A stretch of 64,000 nucleotides of DNA from Piscicola geometra (Eukaryota; Annelida; Clitellata; Hirudinida; Piscicolidae). This document shows, piece after piece, positions 21,353 to 58,390 of the stretch (position 1 is the stretch's first letter; each line of letters begins with the position of its first letter). The translations under genes were made by a program, and so were the position numbers. The stretch spans positions 2,271,483 through 2,335,482 of the forward strand of contig OX030961.1 of the NCBI GenBank assembly GCA_943735955.1, read 5' to 3'. The notes under the pieces were generated by a model. It did not search any database, had not been told where the DNA came from, and saw only the letters and a program-made list of their open reading frames with translations.

Positions 21353-23764
21353 CTGCGAATATGCAAAAACATAAATGGTTCGTCCGGGAATACATTTTTT
21401 CATTTATTTTGCTTGGTGCCATTATTTCCGTGATTAGAAGAAGTCTGCTTTGAAGCTCCTTGCAGTTAACGCTAGAAATATTTCTCGTTACATTGCAGCA
21501 CAAGCTCGATTATACGTTTTTGTACATACGAATATTTTATCTATTATCTAATTTAAAATTCATGGAATTAGAACCATAGCAGTTTTTTATTTAGATCGTT
21601 TTTTGTAAAAAGTTATTTTCAAGAAAAATAAAATGCAATTCATGCTCTTATTTTATCTTCAACTTTGGTCAGATGCAAGCAAGGTTTTAATTCAAGATGC
21701 CAGAAATTTTTTATTAGAAATTAAGTAAATTTATATATATATAGAAATCGTTCGAAACCCTTTTTAAAACTGTACAAGAGCAGAATATAAAATCAACAAG
21801 TAATTAATTAGCCATTTGCTATTCAAGGTATCGTGACATTGAAACAAGAATACGAAGAATACATAACCTTAAAGTTCTAGTCTAGAAAAATGCAAATCTT
21901 TCCAACTGGAAAAATGTTTATGGCATGGCATTGTCATAAAATTAACATCGTTAAGAACATATTAAATTTTTCCTTATCTTATTTGAAACTATAAAGAATA
22001 AATTATTATTTTTTAATTACAAAAAATTAAATTACATAAAAGTTGAAAACTTAAAATGAAATCGGGGAAATGAAGAAAAAAGTTTAAGAAACCTTCGAAT
22101 GAATGAAATTAGAGCTGAACAATCATAAAAATGATTAAACGATTAAAACATATTAGTTTTATTCAAAAAAGTAATGTTATTCTTATAACTCAACAAACAT
22201 TCAAATACATTTTTACAGTTGACAGTTCCGTAGTCCCAGTAATTTTTATTCATTTATATATAATCATATAACTAAAAGAATGTTTTTAATATTTTAATTT
22301 GAAATAAAAGAAGTTAATGGTTAAAAAGTTTGAAGTTATTTTAATAATTCTTGGAATGTTCTATAATACTTTTTTTGAAAAAGTTGTATCAAAACCAAAT
22401 AAAAAACGATAAAAAATTCTTAAAGCTAATTTCGAAAAAATATGCTGTAACAAAAACCAAAAGAACAGACAATTAAATTCTAGAGTGGGAATAAAACTAC
22501 CATTTGTTGGCAAGTTCTTTGGTCTTCGTGACAAGACAGACAAACAACGCTTCACAATGCCTTCATGTAACCTAAGTGCAATTGAGACAGAATATAATTA
22601 CAGATCGGACGTTGATTATTATTTATTTTTAGAATATTTTCTTTTGGTCTTTTGATAATTGTTAAAAATCACTGGTCTGTTTGCTTTCATCATTTCAATC
22701 ACAAATAATTGTTATTACTTTCATTTGTTCCATCTTATCGATGTTTTATAGTCCTAATTATATAGATCATTGAAAACAGGAAAGGTTTTCAGTGGAGGAG
22801 AGAAGGAGAAAGAAGCCTGTAACAACAGAAAATGGATCTAGCTCCCATTCGAATATTGTTTGTTATATTACAAACTAGAGAAAGAACAGTCGAATTGTAT
22901 TTTTCTCTATTCTTCAAATTGTTATTACAATTTTTTGAATAGGATTATCTTTGATTTATTGGTTTAACCAAAAATGTAAAAAAAGTTTTTTGGTAATAAT
23001 AGTTATTCGCTTTCACAGCAATTAGATGAATATTTAATAAAGAGAATTTATAGATACTAAAAAACTTTAAAAGTATATGTTTTTAATAATTTTTTTATAC
23101 TTAGAACAAAAGATCCTATTTTAAGTGAGTTGAAAAAGAATAATTAAAATATATGTTTCAGATGAAATGGTATTGCTTGTATTACCAGATTTGAAAAAAT
23201 GATTCTAAGAAAAGCTTCGGTTTTAAAAAAGATGAAAGAATAAGACCTTGAATTCTGAAACAATGAAAGCAAGGGTGAAGAAATAAAATTTAATTGTTAA
23301 ATCGTCGCTGATTCACAGATTATCTTTAGATTCAAAATAAACCGTTTATTTATATAAATTAATTTCGAAAGTAGTTTATATACAAATATTTATGAATCAA
23401 AATAAAAGGGTTAAATAATACTTGTCTACAACATTTTTGTAAATGGTATGTCTGTTAGTGAGTTATAAAGCATATCCTGTGCTGAAACTGGAAATAAAAT
23501 CAGGAATGCTCCATTCCGTCACGTTTTTAGGATTTTCAAGTTTAATTATCCTAACGGGAGTGTCATTGAATGGAAGTTTCTTCACGCTATTTATCTTATG
23601 TTATTTGATAGGCATTCATGTTGGATTGGGCCATTTGAGTTAGTGTTTTTGAGTTTAAAATATAATTTAAGTTTTTATAAAGAAATTTTTTTTCCCAAAG
23701 TATTGTTCCTTTTTGTATTTTATATATAAATAATGAATCGGCATCGCGTTCATGTAACAATTCT
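21353..23764. other. Non-coding AT-rich stretch
   Basis: Probable intron of the minus-strand gene. I see no supported exon, RNA gene or repeat beyond short A/T runs. Confidence 0.5.
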
Positions 23765-24428
23765 CCAGATGCGTTTTGTTACGTCTGCGGTGAATTCACT
23801 ACAGAGTCAGCGTAGAGCAATGTAAATTTGGTGAAAACTGCATATAGATTTCATTTTGGTTACCAAATAGGAGATTATGATAAAGAATGGACACCGCACC
23901 TAGCGTGCAATAGATCTTATTTAAAACTGACACAATGGCTGCAAAGACAAAAAAGATAATTTACCTATTTCAATTGCTATAATTTGGCTTGAACCAAGAA
24001 ATCACCATGAAAACTGCTATTTCTGTTTGAAAAACGTTTCTGGAGTTTTCTCTAAAAATAAAGATTACATTCTGCACCCAAATGTTCCATCGTCTATGAG
24101 ACCAGTTCTTCATGGAGATGATTTACCTTTTCCAAAAGCTCCAGTTTCATGGCAGAAGATACAGATTCTGAAGAAGTACTTTGATGGTTCATCAGAAAAT
24201 GATTAAAAACCACAGAAATCTTCTAGTCAATCTCATCTCATTCCAAAAGTGGAACTTAAGGAATTAGTTTGCGACTTTTATTTATCAAAACAGCAATAAG
24301 AAATTTCAGCAAACCGTATAAAAAAATGGAGTTTATTGAGAGAGGTTGCTAAATTTCACGTTATAGAAACAGGGAAAAAAATTTGCTCAATTATTTCACC
24401 AAAAAAATCAAATAAATTTATATTATGA
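23765..24428 (+). pseudogene. Decayed copy of a cysteine-motif invertebrate repeat family
   Basis: Translation in shifting plus-strand frames gives a coherent protein. DAFCYVCGEFTTES is followed by a stop at 23813, then VKTAYRFHFG and GDYDKEWTPHLACNRS, a stop, and a frame change near 23957. It continues IAIIWLEPRNHHENCYFC, then VPSSMRPVLHGDDLPFPKAP, then VELKELVCDFYLSKQQ, a stop, and IKKWSLLREVAKFHV. I recognise this order from an uncharacterised family amplified in several invertebrate genomes (Hydra, aphids and others). Its C-x2-C, H-x2-C and C-x2-C pairs suggest zinc binding. At least three in-frame stops and one frameshift show that this copy is dead. It lies inside or between the minus-strand exons, as expected of a transposed copy. 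Confidence 0.7.
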
Positions 24429-24456
24429 TATAGAAGTAAGTTACCCTGGATCATAA

Positions 24457-24720
24457 GTTTAAGAATTTTAGTTTTAAATAACTATGTTTTATGTATGTTT
24501 GTTGTATTTTATTAAATTTTGTTTTTTCACAACACATAATAAGAATTTATATTACAATTTATAGAAAACTTCAATCAAGATAAAATACAAATGGAGTAGC
24601 GTACACAAGAAAAAAGAAGTTTACACCAAGTCATTAGTTTGAAAATTTTAATTTTAAATAACTATGTTTTATTTATAGTGGCTCTATTTTACTTTTTTTA
24701 TTTCATATAATAAGAGCGAT
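24457..24720. repeat. Direct duplication, period about 179 bases
   Basis: The block at about 24457-24550 (TTTTAGTTTTAAATAACTATGTTTTAT, then a (T)n stretch and CATAATAAGA) recurs at about 24636-24720 with moderate divergence. It lies just behind the decayed cysteine-motif copy and may be part of the same insertion. Confidence 0.55.
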
Positions 24721-25591
24721 GTGTTAAAACCGATTATATTTTCAGACTCAGCACACAAAATATATGAAAATCGCCTATTTATATTTTTTAAACTTGTAAA
24801 AACGTTTTTTAAACCAGTGTAATCAAAAGCTATTGGTCAAAAAATTACACTTTTGAAAAATTGTTAGATAAAGAAAAGAATAATAATAGTAAATTAGAGG
24901 GTGTTACAAAGAGCTCTTTATGACATATGAACTAAAGAAAAAACAAATATATAACTTACAAATAGAAAATAAAAAACTTTGAAAGAAGTTATGAAGCACA
25001 GTAAAGAAAGGTTTAAAAGGTCTAAGTTGGACAGAAATGTCGGATTACGATATAAAGGCCTGGGTTAACAACATCCATCGAACCTTTGAAAGGGAAAAAC
25101 AGTTAATGGTAAAATAGGGATTTCGAAGATTATTTTTTGAATTGATTTTATTTATTTAATTATTTAAACTATATCTCATAAATCAAAGATGTCCAACAAA
25201 TCAGCCTAATAAGATAATTAGAAGATTAGAATGAGCGATTATGGTTAACAAAAAAAATCATCGAACAACAAAGAAGGAACAAAACGTAAGAGTAATTTTT
25301 TAAAGAAAAAGAGTTTTTGCTGAAGCCAAAAGGAAACTTAAGATCACTCTGCAGACGCCTGTGCGTTTGCTTGTATGTGTGCTTTCGCGTGTGTCTGTCT
25401 GCTTGCAGTTGTCGGTTCTGCTTTTGAGATGTTTTTGAAGGGGTTCCTGTAAGGGAAATTGGTTGTTTAATTCTGTTTTTGTTAATTATAGAAAATTGTG
25501 TTTTCGTGAATAAAAAAAATAATAATTAGATGAAGTGATATGAGCAAAATTGGAAAATTATACTAAAAAGTAAAGCAGGAACCAAACAAAC
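24721..25591. other. Intergenic or intronic stretch
   Basis: AT-rich, with a short GT/CT-rich patch (25345-25420) that has no stable reading frame. Nothing supported. Confidence 0.5.
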
Positions 25592-48784
<23,193 letters not shown>

Positions 48785-51008
48785 TGTGATGTTCTTTGTT
48801 TCTTTTGTTAATAGTTAGCTTGTGCCGTCGTTTTATGAAGTTAAACTTTTCTAAAGTTTGTTTAAATATGTTCTTTGGTTTATGTCAAATCCTGTTTCGT
48901 TTCCCGATCTCCTGTAAGTGAAATATTACATACAATTTTTAAATAAGTCAATGCATTTCCGTTTACACGTTTAAAACAATTGCTGAAACAGGTTTACACA
49001 AGTTGAGCATAAAGCCATAGTGAAAAAAATATTTACTGCCTATGAAAATAAAAAAAAGTTAATTTAAATAAAGCGAAACAAAAAACTGGGAAAAAATTCT
49101 TCATAGAAAACTTAAGCTAATCTTCATTAAGATTTCGTGACATAATCATAATTTTTTGACGATGAAAAGTAATTTTGGTATCTACTTTTTATTATAAATA
49201 AAGAAATTTAATCTTATATAATAATTTCGGTGCCATCTATGAATCGCTTCGAGTTGCGCTCTGTGACATTCTCTCATTACCGCTTCTTCGGGCAATATCT
49301 CAAGACGTACTTTTTTGTTTCTGGTTTGTATTCATTATTTTTCCGGCAATCATTCAATAGTTACTATTCATCATAAGTATGTTATATTGTCACTTTTTTG
49401 AATTAAAATCTTTATATTTTTCTTCCTTCCTACAAGTAAATTCACATAAACAAATGTGCCTTCCTAATGAGATTAACAGTTTTATGAAGGTCCATACTTT
49501 ATAACGAAAAGTTAGCTTCTGGTAGCAATCAGATTAGGCAATTTATGTCTGCAAATATAGGCCCCTATACAATTTCTCGTAATACTTATCTATTTATATA
49601 TACATTATGCACCAAATGAGGTTGATGTTGATTTAATAAAAAATATTTTTTTAACATAGGTTTTCGTTTTTCCAGTTTTAATTTTATTTTAAACAGTATT
49701 TCATAAACACTGATTAATGCCTTTTTTTCATTTAGAAAAAGGAAAAAACGAAGCTAAAGTGTTTATCTCATAAAAAAGTTAATTCAAATGTTAAAATATA
49801 TAGAAAAAAAAAAGGCTTTGATATTTGAGCGAATTCTATCGAATATGACGGATGGCTTGAAGATAGTGGTGGCATGATCTGATGATGGATGATAGGTAAG
49901 TTTCCGGTTTAAGGTATCAATCACGTTTGTTGTTCTCTCCCATCATCTAAACTAATATTATTTTTTCTATTTTAAGAGTTTCAGATTAAACTTTTGAATG
50001 GATTCATAGACATTTTGGGTTGATAGGCCGAAATATAACAAGGAGCAAGGTATTTACAGCTTCTGCTTTTAGAATTCGTTTTGCGCGTCGCGTTAAAATT
50101 TGCTGTTTGATGCAGAAACACTGCTGTATTGCGTCTGTTAAACCAATCTGGTCATGGTTTTGGAATGCTGAGGGTTGTGATAAAAAAAATTATGGTTGTG
50201 TAGAAATTATAAAAACATTAACTGAGAATAATATTTAATACGGCAACAAGACTTGCAGCAATAATGCTGAGGAGAAAAGTTAATTATTTATGGTAGGATG
50301 AAATATAAATTCATGAAATGCCGCTGATAAAAGTTTAGGTCAAAATGAAAGTTTGTCATATACATTTGAGAATATATGAAACTCTTCGATATCAAATAGT
50401 TATCTTGAAACATCTGATTAAAAAACTATTTCCATTTATTCCTTAAGGTATTATATTTGCAAAAAAAGTTATTACTTTTTTCTTCGTATCCGCACTCTTC
50501 TTGAAAACGAGTTTATTTTTTGTGAATAAATATTCTAATTTTTTAGTTTAAATGATGAAGTATTTAGCGTTCATTAAATAAGTAATAAATCTGTTTAAAA
50601 TCTTTTTTTTCGTTTAAACATGTATCTTCTTTTTGATAAGGCATCACAAGAACTTTTAGATTTATCTGCTGATTAAAATATAATCCATATTATGTTTGAG
50701 CTCAAAAAACGGAACTGAACCTACTTTTCAATGGTTAAATTAAACTGAATTGAACTGCTCAGTTACAAAACTAAAATTGGTATTTATTTTACGGAAGTTT
50801 TTATGAAAACCTTTTGCTAAAGAATCTTGATGATTTTTTAATTCGCCTAAGTAGATATTTTTTAAAAATTTGAATTTCAAAAGTACCTTATATAATAAAT
50901 CAAACAAATTTTATCTAATTTTCATTGAAAACAATTTGATGAAGCCTATATTATTTTATTTTTTACCAATTTTTTTAGTTGATTTCAATTGAGCTCTGAA
51001 TATGTGTG
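48785..51008. other. Upstream region of the IgSF start codon
   Basis: The 5' UTR and promoter of the minus-strand IgSF gene may lie here. No TATA or initiator can be singled out. A patch at 50020-50200 is richer in GC and open for 72 codons on the plus strand without a domain; I do not call it. Confidence 0.4.
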
Positions 51009-51090
51009 CGTTGTCGATAAGTCGCGTAAATAATACTTTATCAGCGAGTACAACGTACCAGCTATGAAATCATTCGTTCGAATCTCAATA
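51009..51090 (+). repeat. tRNA-like sequence (SINE head or tRNA pseudogene)
   Basis: GTCGATAAGTCGCGTAAATA, then CAGCGAGTACAACG and a good B box (CGTTCGAATCT at about 51075) follow the order of a tRNA. The A box is poor and the acceptor stem does not close. Confidence 0.4.
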
Positions 51091-54000
51091 AATGTTTTTG
51101 TTCGAATATCTAATAATTTGAAAATATAAAACAAACAAAAAATTTTACGTGCAAAAACTAACCAAAAGCCTGTTTATGCAAGAAAGACACAACACTGCTC
51201 AGAAAAACCATAAACTCCAAAAAAATCAAGAGAGACCATGAAATAATGCTGAAGAAAATTGAACACAGCTCTTTAGAATATGCTAGAATAATTCCAGAAT
51301 AAAAAAGCAGCTAAGTCAAAATGGAAAAAAAATATGTGAAATAACGGGAGTTATGAAAAGTATCAATAAGATTGACCATGTGTGAGATTTGGTATCAATA
51401 CATTCATACTTTTAGATAAATTATTGTACGAATTCTTTTAAGAAAACAAAACTAATTTGTTCAGCAATTTTTTATAAGTTAAACTTTTTTATAATTTTTT
51501 TTATCAATAAATGGTCCGTGCAAGGCTCTTTAGATATGCTTCATATACGAAATTATTTATAAATGATTTTCCCTGATGATTACAATATTTTAAATTTAAA
51601 AATTTTCCAAAAAGTTATATTTGGAAAAAGTGAATTATCTTTCACAAAAATCTTTTACATAGAAAGTTGAAAAAGTAATATTTTTTCTCAAAGAATGCGA
51701 GAAAGAGCCAAACGCTTATTTATTTTTTAGAATCGTGCCGTTCTAAATGGCGCAGAAGCTTTTAAGGCCAACAAAAGTTAAGCAATAGTTATTTAGAATA
51801 TATAAGATATATATGTATATATAAATTATTTCTATTCTATTAAAATTTAGTTTTTATTATACCTCTTTTCTATTATTGAATAAATATATTAAAAATCTTG
51901 CATTTAAATCATGGTGCCAGATTTTTCTTTATAGAAACCTTCCTTTGATTTACAATGCAACGCATCTTGGTGTGCTTCTGTCTGATGTATGCATGTCACC
52001 AAAATTATAAATCGACTTTTTAAAAACGTTTAGATTCTCACTTAATTTCAATTTATTTTGAAATATTAAAGTTTAATTTCTATAAAAAGCTATAAATTAA
52101 ATCTTTAAATTTATTTTTAAATTTGAATCTTTGACTATGATTTTTAAATCTTTTCGACCTTTTATTATTATTTTTATTATCATGTTAAAAACCCATAATT
52201 TTGCTTTTAAGATGAGCCTCTCATGTATTTCTATTGAGAACCATAAGAAAGGAATTCTTTTAGAACATTGATAACTTTAACAAGTATTAACCGAGGAATC
52301 TCAAACCTAATTGAAATTTATTTGAACTAAATACTTTTTGTTTATTTAGACAAAAATTAAATAAATGACCTATTTTCCAAAAAATGTAGAATTAATTTCT
52401 GAAAATAAAAAGTATAGGCGTTAAATTTTGGTTTCTTTTTTTTTATAATCATGAAATGTTTTCAAATTACCACATTTTTTCATATTTTTATTTTAAATTC
52501 AATTTAGAATTGAAATAACAAAAAGGTTGACTGTATATAAAATATAAAAATATGAATTTTCATAATTAACATGAATTATCACACTTATCAAAGTTTTTTT
52601 TAATATCTCAAAACTTCATTTCAATTTTAAAAATTTTGAAAGTGTTAAGAAGAGCGTTAAAGACTGTCTAAAAGGCAAAAATTGTAATATTTCATTTTTT
52701 TCTTGGATTTTAAAGTTTTCTAAGATTTTTTCTTTTAATTTAAAATGCCAAAAGTCAAAACTACAAATCGGATGACAGACTACAACAACAGTAATCACAA
52801 CTACTACATTTACTAATACTACTTACTAATACTGCTTCCAATACTACTACTTGCTCTTCTTCTACTATAACTAAAACTTGTTCTGCAGCCAACCCTGGTA
52901 GTGCTATTAGTACTATTTCTTCTTCACAAATCTTTGGGAGTAAATGAAAATTCAAAATTTATAAAAAAAGGGTATGACATCCAAAAACTAGCTCTGCACC
53001 AAAACGAAATTCGCAAAAATATATTTTAAAGTATAGTAACTAAAATAGGAAAAATAAACTTTGCAAGCTTTTATAGAAAAAAATAATAAATTAATAGTTC
53101 AATCTTATAGATTTAAAAATTTATTTAAAAAAAAATTCATTGAAAAATTAGAAATAGAAAAACAAAAGTAACATTATTTGAATATTTCTTGGACAGAATA
53201 GTTTGCCTAAAATAAAGTTTTTGCAACGGTGACTGATGAAGCGCATTTTAATTATTAAAATGTGTCGAACCCAATGGAAGAGAGAAATTGTAAATAGATT
53301 CTTATGATTTGAATTAACTTTCTTTCGATTATTTTATTATGCAAAGGAACACTAAATTAGCAATGGGTCTGAAAATCAAAACCCGAGTATTATCTGGGTA
53401 TCTGTGAAAAATCATTAAGAGTACATTTTAGGTTGATAGGTTTAATTTCAGTATGCTCATTTAAACAAGACAAGAAAAATTTTTGTTGGATACTTATGAA
53501 GCAATTTGCTAACAATCTGGGTTTTCCATAAGCAATAACAAAGGCAAGAAAAGACCAAAATAATAACAGTACATTTCTAAAACGTTAATTAACTTCGATG
53601 TAAAATTTATAATCGTTTTTATTTTTGATTCAAAATTAAACTTTTCTTAGCAATCACTTCAAAACCTGGTTTCAACTCATTTAAATTTATGAATTAAACT
53701 TTAAAAATAGTTTTCTAAGTGGTTTTTTAAATTATTATACCTATATTACAAAGTTTTCATTTCAAATTTTTCCATTTAATATTATTTCAATTTTGGAGAG
53801 AAATATTCAAATTTTCTAGCTTAAAATCTCTTCTAAATATTTGACTTATTCTATCGGGTACCCGAGTACCCGTTTGCATTCCTAGTTAAAATCTCATAAT
53901 TGGAAAAGCTTCAGTGGCATTTTGAAAATGCCGCAGGATGTAGTTGGTTTTTTATATCTGCAGTTTTTTTTATTTGATAAGAAGTAACGAAACTTAAAGT

Positions 54001-54599
54001 GTAAGTCTCCTTTTTTGTTATTCTCTCAAAAGAATATACAGGTTTTTAAAAACTGAAAAATAATCATAAAAAGCTTTTGCTTATTATCTAAAAAGATTCC
54101 GCGAAAGTATTTTAAATAATTTTTTCAATGAAATAGACTGGAACTTGATCTTAATTTAGAAACACATTTCGAAAAAATTCTTAGACATGCTATTTAATTC
54201 TGAAATATTTCAATATAAATTTATATATATACGGGTTTCAGGCTTTACTTTTGTGATATATGATCAAGAAAGCATAAAAAGTTAAAATAAATACGATTTA
54301 ATATTCACTAAACCAGCAAAATTTTAATATATCATTCTCAACTGAGAAACTCTAAAATTTAATTGTTTTATAACTTTTTAATTAACAATTGACCCGCTTA
54401 TTTTTCACTATACAAGTTGCTTGCTATATAGTTTTCAATAAATTCTTTTAGAAAATATATCTTTAAACGTAAAAATCATGAAGTCATTTTATTGGAATAT
54501 AATATTTTTAAAATAAAAAAAGATTGAAAACTAGTATTCTTGCTTTTTCCTTTTCATATTTTAATGAATACGAATAGTTTTTAGTCAAGCTTGGAACGC
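51091..54599. other. Gene-poor AT-rich stretch
   Basis: No supported gene. At 52770-52945 there is an ACT/TCT trinucleotide-rich tract that translates to Thr/Ser-rich strings in shifting plus-strand frames, best read as a decayed microsatellite. Confidence 0.5.
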
Positions 54600-55550
54600 A
54601 CAGAGTAAAATTAATGTAATGTAACAAGCTATTGCCCATCTTAGGAAAAGTGTTTAATTGCATCTTACTTTGCCGAAAGAGGAATGCATCTCTGAGATCA
54701 ACAAACTAAAGTTCTTTAAAAAATCTTGCACAGATTAGATTTCAGTCTTACGCATCCTTCTTGAACAATCGCTGGAATGGAGTTCGTCTCTCTCATAGAC
54801 TGGATGATGAAAACTTATAAAGACCAGAAGCTGAAAAAACTTTATTGCATACTTATAAAGCCCTTTGCTGGCGATCTACTTCTTTTCCCCCTAACCAATA
54901 ACAAATGCAGACAATTCAGCTAAAGTAGGCGTCGGGATCAACATGAAAATAAGTGTTCAATATCAACAAGTTTGCTGTTACTGAGCTAGGTAAGATGTTG
55001 GCAGCTTTTTCAAAACTCATGGAGGAACAGATTAAAATGAGAAACCCCGTACTGGGAAAGCACGTACAGCCTTCCTTCAGGTGGAAAAGATTTGAAGATC
55101 CTGTGTCAATAGCATCAAAATCAAAATTCGTTTTTTTTATATTTTTTATGGAGCGAAAACTTGGAAAACTCTTGTGAATACCGTGGAAAAACTAAAAAAT
55201 AATTACCTGCTTGATGAACATATCGTAGATCCTCGCTGGCTAGTCAACATCTCAAACAAACACTTTTGACGAAATACCAATCAATTAACTGTTGAAAAAA
55301 CTTTGAAACTTTGATAGGAAAACCAGGATTGAATGCAACTAGGCAGGTTTTTATCTGGAACCTTCAAGAGAAAGGAAAAAAGAGCGCCCAAAAAACACCT
55401 GGTGAGGAAATTTGAGATAGACCCAAAATAGATGAAAATAATGTGGAAACAGCTCTGTAAACATGTCCCAGATAGCATAACAAGCAAAAGTAGAAAGTAA
55501 GTTCTGTAACAAGATTCTATAAAGATTTTATCTTTAAAATTATTCAAAAT
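54600..55550 (+). pseudogene. Possible decayed coding element, family unknown
   Basis: One plus-strand frame reads SYASFLNNRWNGVRLSHRL, then EAEKTLLHTYKALCWRST and, after several stops, NKFAVTELGKMLAAFSKLME and HVQPSFRWKRFEDPVS. A neighbouring frame continues LLDEHIVDPRWLVNISN, then GTFKRKEKRAPKKHLVRKF. Protein-like composition interrupted by many stops and frame changes suggests a dead transposable-element ORF. I do not recognise the family. Confidence 0.3.
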
Positions 55551-57311
55551 TGTATTAAAAACTCAAATTATAAAATAAACTTAGTAAATTAACTTCGAAT
55601 TTTAAGAAAATTTCAAACTACCAATTTTCTACGCCAGATAAGAAGAATAAAAGGTACTAATTTGATTTCTGAAGCTTGCGCAACAGTCATTAAGAACTGT
55701 CAAAGTTGCGTGAGAATTTAGAAAATATATAAAATTTCCATGAAGCTATATTTTTTAAAATTTAGTTTACTAATTTTTAAAAAATTTTTATGCAATGGCA
55801 AAATTAGTAACTTTACTTTCAAACTATTACATCCATAGTTTTCGTATTTAATATTTTTTGTCTAATAAATGTTTTTTTAAGTTTATAAGTGACAGAAAAC
55901 CTTTTGATTTGGCCTTTCTTACTTTCAAAGAAAATTTTCCTGGCAAGTACAAAAGATCTTCATTAAAAACACACTTGTGCAATAACAGAAGATTCTTTTA
56001 TTCAATATGCTTTTCATCAAAAAGAAAAAGATTATTTGAAAACAGAATGCATGTATAAAATTTTTATATATATTTTCGTGAACATGGCTGTTGTTTTGGG
56101 TTTGAATTCGACGTTTCGCAGCTGTGACATAAAATAGTCAATGCTCAAAAAACAAGAAATAAAGATATTACAGGTAGTTTTTGAGAAACCCTTGTACAAG
56201 GATTTTAAAAACATTTATTTATATTAAAAATTGAGTTTATATATATTTTGAAATGCACTGAAGCTGCTTTCAGGGGCATTAACAAGATACCTAAAAACGT
56301 GATTTAAATACAGAAGAAGTGAGATCCAAATGTCAACTTTTTTTCTGCTGTTTAGCTTGAGTAGGTCGGCTTTCACGTAAGCAAAAACTACTTCAGTTTT
56401 TACAGACATTAAAGTCACGTCATCAACGTACATCTGAAGTTTCTGCCTCATAGAACCAGCTTTAAATTACTAACGTACAATGATCCTAGAAAAAATTTGT
56501 GAAAAACTTTTATAAAAAAAACTATTTACTATTCAGTGAGCCTATTCACGACACATCAAAAGGTTTTCAACTCAATCGTAATTTAGTTTGTTAAAATAAT
56601 TGTTTGACAAAGCCTCATAACTGACATAATATTTGTCAATCTATCAGATCTAAGCTGCTCAGTGACCCTGTAATACAAGCATGGAAAGATGGATATAGTT
56701 TTTTTTATGAAATGAACGCAGACACTGCTGTTTATTTGAATTATGGTAAACCTCGGCAAAATGGAAATAAAAAATATCATTTTTATTATCTAAACTACTT
56801 TAATACTTTAAAGGATCAAGTAAAAAGTCTACAGGAAACTCAGGAATCAAAAACAAAACAGATCAGAATGCATCAATATTACCTCGAAACAAATGCTACA
56901 ATGCAGCTGGTGAAATTTTGAAAAAAATATACGTTCGTTTCGTAAAAGATTTTTTGTGTTTAACCAACTTAATACCAATGACAGGTGTTTCTTTTTTTTT
57001 TACTATTCTTTCAGATTGAATGTTTCAAAAAAATCTAGACTGAATAATTTGAAATGACGAAGTAAAATTTAATTTACCATGTTTTCGAAGCTTTTGAAGT
57101 TTTTGAAAATATTTTATTAATAAAATTTAGAAATTTGCATTTTCAAAACAAAAACTTCATTATTTATTTAAAGGCACCCGAGTTTGAGATCACATAAGAA
57201 TGTAACTGCACACACCTCCTACACCAAACCTTGAAGAAAACAGCGATATGTCTTACGAGTGATTTCTAGAAAGTCAATTTGGATTCACAAAAAGATTGAA
57301 AGCGTCAAAAA

Positions 57312-57340
57312 ATAATTGTATAGCGCTTTATCTGAACACA
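57312..57340. repeat. Dispersed hairpin repeat, degenerate copy 3
   Basis: TTGTATAGCGCTTTATCTGAAC matches the left arm and loop of the repeat at 1430 and 28021; the right arm is lost. Confidence 0.35.
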
Positions 57341-58186
57341 CATCGATCATTCTGGCTCTCAAGCCACATTAGGTGGATCATTTAAATTTTCAAACTCGCT
57401 TAAATATCTTTCATTTCTTTTTAATTCAATACAGCAAAGACTTCAACTTTTTTTTCTTTTTTTCAAACTAATATAACATTTTAAATTTATTATTATTACT
57501 TATTTATCAATTTCACAAATTTAATTGGAAATATAAGATAAAGAGTCACTATTATCTCTCAAGTCTTTATCGTAGTTATTTTCCAAAACACCAAATTTAT
57601 GTTCGACAATTTTCCTATCAATCATTATGTGGTTTATTACTCAGTGCATCCAAAAAACATTTCTATCGATCCTGGTCCATATGAACTTCGTGACATCAAT
57701 CATTCCTAACTTTTATAAACGACACTGTTAACTTCTTTAAATGCCTTGTTTCAGAAAAAAATATTTCTCAATGATCTTCAAGCCGGTTTGTGTTACCGGT
57801 ATTTTAGTATTGTATGGCATCATGTTTTTAAAAGCACAGCTGAAAAAAAGTTACTCAGACGCCCTTTCTTAGAAGCATCATTCTTTCGACTTCACTCTCG
57901 TTTGTTTTCCATTTAGTATTTTTGCCAGTTTTCAAGAGGAATGCCAGAAATGACTGACTTGAAAGCTCGTTATTGTCAAGATACATTCCCATTTTTACAA
58001 AAATTGTGTTTGAACGAATAAACATACATTTAACAATATAAACCTTTAAAAAATGTACAATTTTTTTAATGGTACAAAATATTACAAAATTCAAAAACGC
58101 CAAACTAGTGTCAAACCAATAAATTTTCAAACAATTTTATGAAAATTTTTATCCATATTTTTTAACATATACTTGAACAACAAAAC

Positions 58187-58390
58187 CTATAAACAAACAA
58201 GCAAGGAGCAAAAGCAAGAAAAACAAGCACAAATCACTTTCAAAAGCTGTCACAATCTCTGCTGGAAGCAATTTAAAGAGTCCAGAAGTGGGAAATTCAA
58301 CGCTCCAGCAGACACTCGCACGGCTCTCTAACCATGCGGAAGAAAGGAACAGTTAAAGTGGATGAACAGCAAGAAGGGGCTTAATTGCTC
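58187..58390. other. GC-rich patch open on both strands
   Basis: The plus frame gives about 55 codons (SKSKKNKHKSLSKAVTI, then LQQTLARLSNHAEERNS and a stop). The minus frame gives about 67 codons, including PTSGLFKLLPAEIVTAF and a hydrophobic run LCLFFLLLLLACLFIGF before a stop. It may be a last exon of a plus-strand gene, or a minus-strand exon or 5' exon. The sequence alone does not decide. Confidence 0.3.

Noticed and set aside
56224..56451. Minus-strand YVDD, considered as a reverse transcriptase active site
   Set aside because: No QGS or other RT motifs lie upstream in any frame, and four residues are expected by chance.
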